Shown one piece after another: positions 57,336 through 64,000 of a DNA stretch of 64,000 bases. The notes beneath the pieces were generated by a model. It saw only the letters and a program-made list of their open reading frames with translations. It did not search any database and was not told the origin of the DNA. The translations under genes and the position numbers were made by a program. The stretch's first letter is position 1. Every line of letters begins with the position of its first letter. This DNA is from Diphasiastrum complanatum (lineage: Eukaryota; Streptophyta; Lycopodiopsida; Lycopodiales; Lycopodiaceae), in assembly GCA_029204225.1 (NCBI GenBank), contig MU831562.1, positions 62,001 to 126,000 on the forward strand. The letters are read 5' to 3'.

Positions 57336-59405
57336 GTGGTCTGTTACTATACTACTGTACTGATGACAAAGCTTTATCATCTTCATGTGGATCTGTCACC
57401 AGAATATGCTCCGCTCAGGACAAGAAATTCAAAGCAACCCAAATTGACAACTTATGATATGGTCCGATACAGAGAGGAAAAGCTACAGCATGTAGATTTA
57501 TGGTCATCAGGAACATTGTATCCTATTGATCCATGTTCATTGCAACATCCAGATTGTCATTCGGTGAGTCAGTAAATAATGTATATGTGTCATGGCAAAA
57601 ATGGCTTTTTGGGTTACTGTGAGAATTTGATGTTCTATGGGAATGCACATTTAATGCAAAGAATACATTATTTGGAAGGGAAACCAAGGAAAATATCAAA
57701 AGAGTGTGAAGAAAAATCTACAAAGTTGAAACTTGTTTGGATGAAAATGATATGCTCAAGAAGGAGATCGCAAGGTTGAAATCTTCTTCGCATCATTATG
57801 CAACTAGTAATGATGAGATAAAAACTGCATTTCAATCTATGCATATCTCATATTTGTCTCTTGTTAAAGATATGGATGTGCTCAACAGAAAGTTTCGAAA
57901 CAACAAGAGGAAAAGACTGGTAACCAAGGATATATGTGATCTATCATCCAGAGGAGGTCATAGAAAAAGATGAATCCGTGCATTCAAGTAAGTTATAGCT
58001 TATTTGGTATTAAATATTGCTTGAACTTTTTTATTCATCCATAATCACTAGTTTTATTATTTATTCATTTCAACTTTATGTTGATTTGCTTATTATACTA
58101 CTATGAATACTATGAGTGTCAAAATTTCTACTGACATTTTCATGAACATTATGTTTGCAATGTAGATCAGCATTGGTTGTTGAAGACCATTTGGCCGATA
58201 AGATTTCGATTGGAAACTCACTAGGCTCTATCTTGACTTCTAAAAGATTTAGGCTTCAGTTACTGATAGCATTATGAATGAAGTTCGAAAAATATTAGAC
58301 ACTGCATTGCTTCAGGGGGCATGTGACTTTTCTAGCATTAGTAGAGAAGCATATGCAACAATGTTTAAGATGATAAAGGAGGCATTTGCACAGGTAAGTA
58401 TTAAAAAGTTTTCAATCCCACAACCATTTCATCTTTTTTTTTTAAAAAGACATGTTAAACCAAGATATGCAGACAATAGTTGGTAATCCATCTCATATCA
58501 ATGAAGTGTATTGCTCAAAAGGAGAAAGTCTAGCATATAACAATTCCAACAATTTATTTATTGACATTAATCAGTTACTAACATTCATCATAAATTTATA
58601 CGATATTACAAATGAGAATGTCAATAACGAGTTGATAGTTGTTCTCAAGTTAGATGAGTCTGAAATTATAAAAGGACAAAAAATGAAAAGAGTCAGTCTC
58701 ACGATCATGAATGGAGCACTTTCAAATTCAGAAGATTCAGAAGGTCTCAATTTCAATGTTCAATCAAAAAACGATATTTCGTAATTGGCAGCATTTCAGG
58801 TATAGCAGTTCCTTTGCATAATCAATAAGGATAATCATTTTAATATGAATTTCATTTGAAAAATCTTCTTTGTGTTAATATTATGAGGCTAATCACGTTT
58901 TTGTATTCTCTTATAGGTGATGAAAGAAGACCATGACATTCTCTCATGGATATTTAATAGAACGTCATATCCTGCCACCATAAAAAATCACATGGAGGGA
59001 GTTTCACTCAATATTCTTGGAATTGGCACTCTCAACATTGAATGGCATTTAGCAAGAGATTTGAAGACATTAAAATATATGTTCAATGTATCTCATGGCG
59101 CTAACTCTAAACACCCTTGTTTGTACTGCATGAAGTCAGCAAAAGACATGACAAGGAGTACAGGAATATCAAGAGATCGAGAAGATCCTAATTGGAAACT
59201 TGTACTACCGATTCCTCTTCAAAATGTTCATATCTGTACATTGCATGCGGAGGTGCGTATTATAGAAAAAATAATATATCTTCACATCTTGTTTGCATGG
59301 AATTTCGAGCCAGAGGCCTCTGCGAAGGAAGCTATTTCCATATTAGAGGATGTGTTGTCCAAAGCAGGCTTATATAAACGCCACGTTAAAATAAAAAAAA
59401 GATGA
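57336..59405 (+). pseudogene. Multi-exon transposase-like protein with CLYC motif, not assigned
   Basis: Plus-strand exon-like pieces lie at 57,336-57,560, 57,737-57,973 (coiled-coil-like, ENDMLKKEIARLKSS, basic end), 58,274-58,400, 58,452-58,784 (LDESEIIKGQKMKRVSLTI) and 58,917-59,405. The last has ARDLKTLKYMFNVSHGANSK followed by HPCLYC, a layout found in poorly characterised transposon proteins of animals and plants (DLK...GA...PCxxC). Donor and acceptor-like sites occur between pieces (for example GTAAGT near 58,393 and TTATAG before 58,918). I cannot name the family. It may be a decayed copy, since no continuous gene model was obtained. Confidence 0.4.
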
Positions 59406-60476
59406 CAAGCTATCAGGTAAAACATGAAATATTCCATGCAAGCTGAGCATTGGAAGATCCAAAGCTCGAGGATTTTAATCAAAACATTCTGGCAAACAAT
59501 CCAAGATTCAATACTCAGTTCGAAAAGAAATTATTGCAGCAACTCAAGATTTCAAAGAAGAAGGTTCTACTCGTATACACAAAGTGAAAGTTTGGAAAAA
59601 ATTAGACAAAATGGTGAAATACTTGAGAAAAGATAAATTTTCAAATATTGATCTACAAATGATACATAAAACAATCAGTAATTTGTGGATGCAGTTCGAA
59701 GTGCATGGGGTGTTGATCATATAACACATTATATGGTAAGATTTTGATGTTACACTATTATAGACAAATAGGTGCAATTAAATTAGATACTTTTGGTACT
59801 GATTTAGATTATGTTTTTATGACATGCAGCACATATTACGGCATCATTTGACATTCTTTGCAAGAAATAGTGGAAGTCTTAGCATATGGTCATCGCAAGG
59901 AATGAAAAAAACTCATTGGCAAGCAAGAGTGGCATTTCATAAAGTACACAACATGGCGAGACTAGCACAAAAAATAGCTATATACTGCAACTTTTCCAAT
60001 GGTTTTACAGAAGAATCCAAATTCGTGATAATATAAAATCGACGGATTATAAAATTTTTTCGAAAAGCATGCAAATTTATACAAGACAATAGGCAATAGA
60101 CACACAATAAAAATTTTTATATTAAATGAAAACATTTTCAAAGTACAATTCAACAGTATCTACTTTACTTCCGATACTTTCTCTAATGAAAGTTGCAACT
60201 TAGAATCATGCAACAATTTTCTTCTTTCGTATGGATCCAACAGCTCATAGTTTTCATGCTTACTCAGATCAACGTAAGCAGCATACAATGCAAAATGAGA
60301 TGATCTGAGCATGGAATTTACTGGTCCATATCCTTAAATTTTAACCGCAATAGTTTTCTTTACAAAAATTATTTTATGCACCTTATTAAAATTATGTCCT
60401 CCAAGAAAATGAGATAGTGCCTTGATTGCCATAATCATAGTCTCACCATGTTGATGAAACTTTGAATGGGCAACAC
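59406..60476. other. No supported gene
   Basis: Short frames only. The piece 59,824-60,036 (KKTHWQARVAFHKVHN) may be a further exon of the upstream transposase-like gene, but the link is not shown. Confidence 0.35.
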
Positions 60477-61676
60477 TTATCTCATAATTGTTGAAGAACT
60501 TCCCATAGTACCCCAGTGCATAATCTCTTGAAAATTCTCTAGCCGAAGATCTCTGCCCTCCTCGACGAATTGCGAAATCATCAAGGAAAATTGTTTCCTA
60601 ATATGAAAAAAAAACAAAGTAAGCTCTAGTATATAATCTGACATAACGAATCTACTAGTACATGATAAGATACAAAAACTTACGCATTCGGTTTTGTCTT
60701 CCCTAATTATTGTCTCTTCATCAATATTATGTCCACCTTTCGATGTCAATATTGTTGGTGAATAGACAGTTGGTTGTGGAAAACCAAGTTGACTTTGGAT
60801 TTTGAGAAACTCCTCCTCAGAAGGTAGATCATCTTCTTTGTTGCGCATTTCCTCCACGGCCACTTTCAAACAACCTTTTCCTGAATAAAACTTGTCACTC
60901 TGTACATCGTCAACACCAGGGAGAAGATCATCAACATCAAAATCAATTATATCCGAAAAGTTATCAAGCTCTTTGTTCAAAATACAAAGAGTCTCAGCTT
61001 CAGTGAAATAAAAAAGATCCGATATTGTCAAAAAAAAAATTATTATCTATATTATAAGTAGGCAAAGTGATCAAAGATTTATCAGAAGGAGAAAGAGTAG
61101 TGGGTGTTCTAAGGCCTATCAACGATGTCCTATTTCAAGCAGGATCAAAATTTGAACAATCATCTAAATTCACGCTCGTATCAATAAAAAAAAGTATCTA
61201 TATCTACAATCTTTGACTTTTCAGACTTTGTACCACTGGAAGAAGTAGCTTCAGAAGTGGAAGGGTCATCTTCCAAATCGTCAGAAATAATTAACAAAAG
61301 AAAAAAAAACAAATGCAGACTGAAAATCAACAAATCGACATTTCTTATTGTGAATTGGGCACTCATCTACAGACTTGAAATCATTATGTAACTTAGTGAA
61401 CATTCTGTCAAGCTTAGCTTTATAGCTATGCTTGTCGAGTGTCACCAGGTCTTGATAATGAATCATGTCCTTATTCTGAGATCTGAATAACAGAGTAGTG
61501 AGCATAGACTTAAATCTGAGATAAATCTCAGAAAATGCCTCCACACCAGGGGCCTCGGTAATAGAAGGAATAATAAAAAGAAAAGGAGAAAAAAGAGATT
61601 TGAAATACTCCAAACTATCACTAATACCAAATTTAAAAGAGAGCAAACTAGAATCAAAATTAGACATTTTAAACAA
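60477..61676 (-). pseudogene. Unrecognised multi-exon gene, minus strand
   Basis: Coding-like pieces are 61,676-61,290 (MSNFDSSLLSFKFGISDSLE ... ECPIHNKKC), 61,290-61,180 (acidic/Ser-rich) and 61,020-60,690 (TEAETLCILNKELDN, DVDDLLPGVDD). Their charged, non-repetitive make-up and the splice-like borders suggest a real gene origin. Stops occur between them. The upstream region (61,690-61,980) is an inverted relative of the region before the histone H3-like fragment, so the two genes may be divergent neighbours or members of one element. Confidence 0.35.
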
Positions 61677-61695
61677 AAACTACATATGTAAAATT

Positions 61696-62465
61696 CCAAA
61701 TATCGCTCTCAGGCACAAACTGCAGGTCAGACAAGAACCTCAAGGCAATGTGCGCTCAAAAGAGATATTAGAAATTACGGTATTGAATCCGAACGCGTGA
61801 ACAAAGAGCAGAAAAGAAATGAGATGTAAGGTGCACTTGAATGCGATACCAAACGAGGCAGTATCAGTTCCGGGCGCAAGTAAGTCAGTGCAAAGGGCGC
61901 GCTTGAAATCAATATCCGGCCAAAAAATCAAAAATTTGCGTGAAAATCTGAGCCGAAAATGACCTACCTGTAAAAAAAATTTGCACGTGGTTACAAAATG
62001 ACACATGTCATTGTATGATTGGTCAAAAAAAATCCGTTGTACAGACAACGATTGATCTGACATTTGTCACGTGTGAGAATGACACGCGTCGAAAGGTGAT
62101 TCGTGCACGTGTCCCAACCCACGTGGCCTCATAATTGAGTCATCATTGTCAGTACGGACATTCCACATGGACTAGTTAGATGACGGCACATGTCATAGAC
62201 GTTTCCTCACACGTGCAAAAATTTTGTATCTATAAGTCCTCGAAATTTTCATTTTTTCTCGCAAAATTTTTGGTTTTCGCTCCCAATATCGCTCTCAAGC
62301 GCGCCGTCTCACTGCTTAATCGTCCGCCTTCTCACAATACACTCGAGACCGATATCGTCGTTATTCCAATATCGCTTTTGAACGCGCATTTCCTTTCTGA
62401 AAATATTCTGTGTATATCTTGCGCTCGAAACTGATATTCAGTTCTGGTATCGATCCCAAGCGCCC
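61696..62465. repeat. Iterated ATATCGCTCTCAAGCGCG-like motif in both orientations
   Basis: Related 18-20-base words occur at 61,696 (+), 61,751 (-), 61,831 (-), 61,897 (-), 62,283 (+), 62,366 (+) and 62,446 (+). The minus set faces the minus-strand gene and the plus set faces the H3-like gene, giving a loose inverted repeat centred near 62,110. Confidence 0.6.
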
Positions 62466-62541
62466 TCTGATTGCAAATTGTTTTGTTTTCATTCTCTGCT
62501 CTTTTGTTCAAACTTCTTTTTTATAATTTCTTTTTTTGAGA

Positions 62542-62782
62542 ATGATGGCCAGGACCAAATCCACTGTCCGTGCCATAACCACTGTATAGCCTTCCCATGC
62601 TCGTGTTCCCCCTAGTACTTGTCGTAGACGTGGCAAGAAGCAGGTCTACCTGAGGGAGATTAGAAAACTCCAAAGATCAACTGAACTGTTGATCCCTAGA
62701 GCTCCTTTCAGCCGATCTGTCAGGAATGTCACTCTGTCACTTGGGCTAAATGTTCATTTTGTCGTGACAGCCATGCAAGCAC
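62542..62782 (+). pseudogene. N-terminal half of a divergent histone H3-like gene
   Basis: The frame begins MMARTKSTVRA, the H3 N-terminus with K4 kept but the ARKS around K9 lost, and meets a TAG after 15 codons. In the same frame it resumes the fold: LREIRKLQRSTELLIP (alpha-N helix) and FSRSVRNVTLSLGLNV (alpha-1 and loop 1). The loop length equals that of ordinary H3, not the longer loop of plant CENH3. The tail is much shorter than normal. The frame ends in codon 81 (MQAL) exactly where the copia C 5' LTR begins. The rest of the fold is at 40,531 on the minus strand. Confidence 0.75.
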
Positions 62783-63644
62783 TGTTGAAAATTGTCACTT
62801 CTCACTTGACATTGGTTCATGTAAATATTGATCAAACATTAGAATATGTTGATGATATGATTTCACACGTGTAGAGCCTGTTCCCATGTGTGAAAGGATG
62901 TACTTTTCATGTTTGTATATATCCAAATTGATTTTGTATCATTCTAGTTAGTGTGAACATGAAATGACTAGTTTTTAGTCAAGTTGACTAGTCACCTACA
63001 AATTAGCTTTTCCTTGCATGTGCATGAGTAAATGCTCCCACATGGCAAGTGGATGTTCACACGTGTGTATAGAGTACTAGAAGATAAGAGTTGACCATTT
63101 TCCTTAGATCCTATTTTGTAGGGAATATTCCTATATTCTAGGAGACTAGCTTTTTGGATTTTAGTCATATTCTAGAAGGTCAACTATTGGATAAGGATCA
63201 AGGATGGATAAAATGGATAGATCTGAGTGATGTGGCACTCTTCACACGTGTGAAGGCCTGCTGGATTGTACCAGACTCATGGATGTACTTGATCCATAAA
63301 AGGATCATCATTTTGCTAAGAATATTGATGAGACTTTTGCACTCTACACTTTTGTGAGATTTCTAGTTATTTGTCTTGTGATTTTTATGCATGATTGCTA
63401 TCTAGTATCATTGTACTTGTTGTTTCAGGTGCAGGTCGTACAGTGGACAGTACTCCACACGTGTGAAGCCGCTCTCACTAAAAAATGATGTGTTGATCCA
63501 TTGCTCTTGCTTAAATCCAAGTGTAGTGAATCTAGATCAAGATCTAATGTGTAGAACTTGATAGATTCATTGATTAAGCAACCAATAACTCTCTATGATT
63601 GTAAAGTACAATCATTATTGTCCTAAAAACTGTAAAATTTATCA
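62783..63644 (+). repeat. 5' LTR of copia C
   Basis: 862 bp, TGTTGAAAATTGTCAC to TTATCA, near-identical to the LTR at 40532-41393. The palindrome ACACGTGT occurs four times (62865, 63059, 63244, 63457). Confidence 0.9.
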
Positions 63645-63656
63645 TGGTATCAGAGC
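63645..63656 (+). promoter_or_regulatory. Primer binding site (tRNA-iMet 3' end), copia C
   Basis: TGGTATCAGAGC directly at the LTR end, so this LTR is a 5' LTR. Confidence 0.9.
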
Positions 63657-63818
63657 TAAGTAAGAGAGTGATCATTGAATCATAAATCTTGTAAAGATCA
63701 TTGGCAAAATTTGTTTTTTGGCCAATACTAGTGAGGGCGAGTTCTTCTAGAGTGATAGCTTGTAATCATTTGGATAAAAACGACTTGGAGGCTGTGTATG
63801 TACTTTTCACACATGTGA
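63657..63818 (+). mobile_element. First part of the copia C leader
   Basis: Non-coding DNA after the primer site. It ends at the CACTA word at 63819 and does not reach gag; gag and its leader are at 45,372-45,109 on the other strand. Confidence 0.55.
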
Positions 63819-64000
63819 CACTACAAGAGGACCGGGCGATTACCAGAACGTTTCTTTGATAGTTTTTAAAATGAGTCGTGGGGGAAGCGGAATGCTCGAG
63901 CCTCGGGTTCGATGCTTGACCTCAGAATAAGCCTACCAAATTTGAACTTGGTTTTGAAACATTTATAGAGAGGGATATAGAGAGGGTTATAAATCCAGTA
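63819..64000 (+). repeat. Possible CACTA terminus at the window edge
   Basis: CACTACAAGAGGACCGGGCG resembles a CACTA terminal repeat and lies in the copia leader. The TAAGCCTACCAAATTTG repeat shared with 45,446 follows at 63,928. The element would extend beyond the window. Confidence 0.4.

Noticed and set aside
62542-62782. Centromeric histone CENH3
   Set aside because: LLIP and AED/KDF residues hint at CENH3, but loop 1 has the ordinary H3 length and the C-terminal half keeps HAK and VTIMPKD of canonical H3. A divergent H3 is the safer call.

Overview
The window looks like a repeat-rich nuclear segment of a land plant. The evidence is a fasciclin-like arabinogalactan gene, initiator-tRNA-Met primer sites beside LTRs, an intron-bearing nuclear gene, En/Spm (CACTA)-type transposase pieces and many nested LTR retrotransposons. 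The species cannot be fixed from the sequence. A large-genome or seed-free plant is possible, but that is a guess.

Bases 1-24,800 are almost entirely Ty3/gypsy DNA. A decayed integrase/chromodomain copy (411-1555) with a candidate LTR comes first. It is followed by two related families that share a leader. Family A has LTRs of about 918 bp. Family B has GGCGCC-rich LTRs of about 1.2 kb around a non-coding interior, so it is LARD-like. A1 (3045-13262) is a composite that keeps only gag and a dead protease. It is broken by a 5'-truncated B copy (5233-8897) and by an inverted A copy (10639-12779). B2 (13263-18290) is a complete B element. A2 (18503-24777) is young: its two LTRs read as identical, it has a 5-bp duplication, and it carries an intact 1160-aa pol ORF but no gag.

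From 24,783 to 35,003 lies a host gene on the + strand with two coding exons (25471-25936 and 32563-35003) and a 6.6-kb intron. The intron holds a Ty1/copia element (D, 26608-31266) primed by the anticodon region of tRNA-iMet. Element D has lost its integrase and carries a solo LTR inside its RT-RNase H region. The intron also holds a Tourist-like MITE whose edge has been tandemly triplicated.

From 36,400 to 64,000 lie broken DNA transposons (En/Spm-type proteins at 37-38.8, 45.9-46.8 and 53.8-54.7 kb), an aldo-keto reductase fragment, an intact fasciclin-like gene (51014-51787, minus) and one copia family (C). The most striking structure is a divergent histone H3-like gene cut by the C insertion. 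Its N-terminal half (62542-62782, +) abuts the 5' LTR with its primer site. Its C-terminal half (40531 downward, minus) abuts the 3' LTR with its polypurine tract. The halves are 22 kb apart in opposite orientation, which implies a later inversion. The H3-like C-terminus runs into a long extension not seen in ordinary H3.

The fasciclin-like gene and the two-exon host gene are the only apparently intact non-transposon genes. The gypsy pol is the only intact transposon protein.
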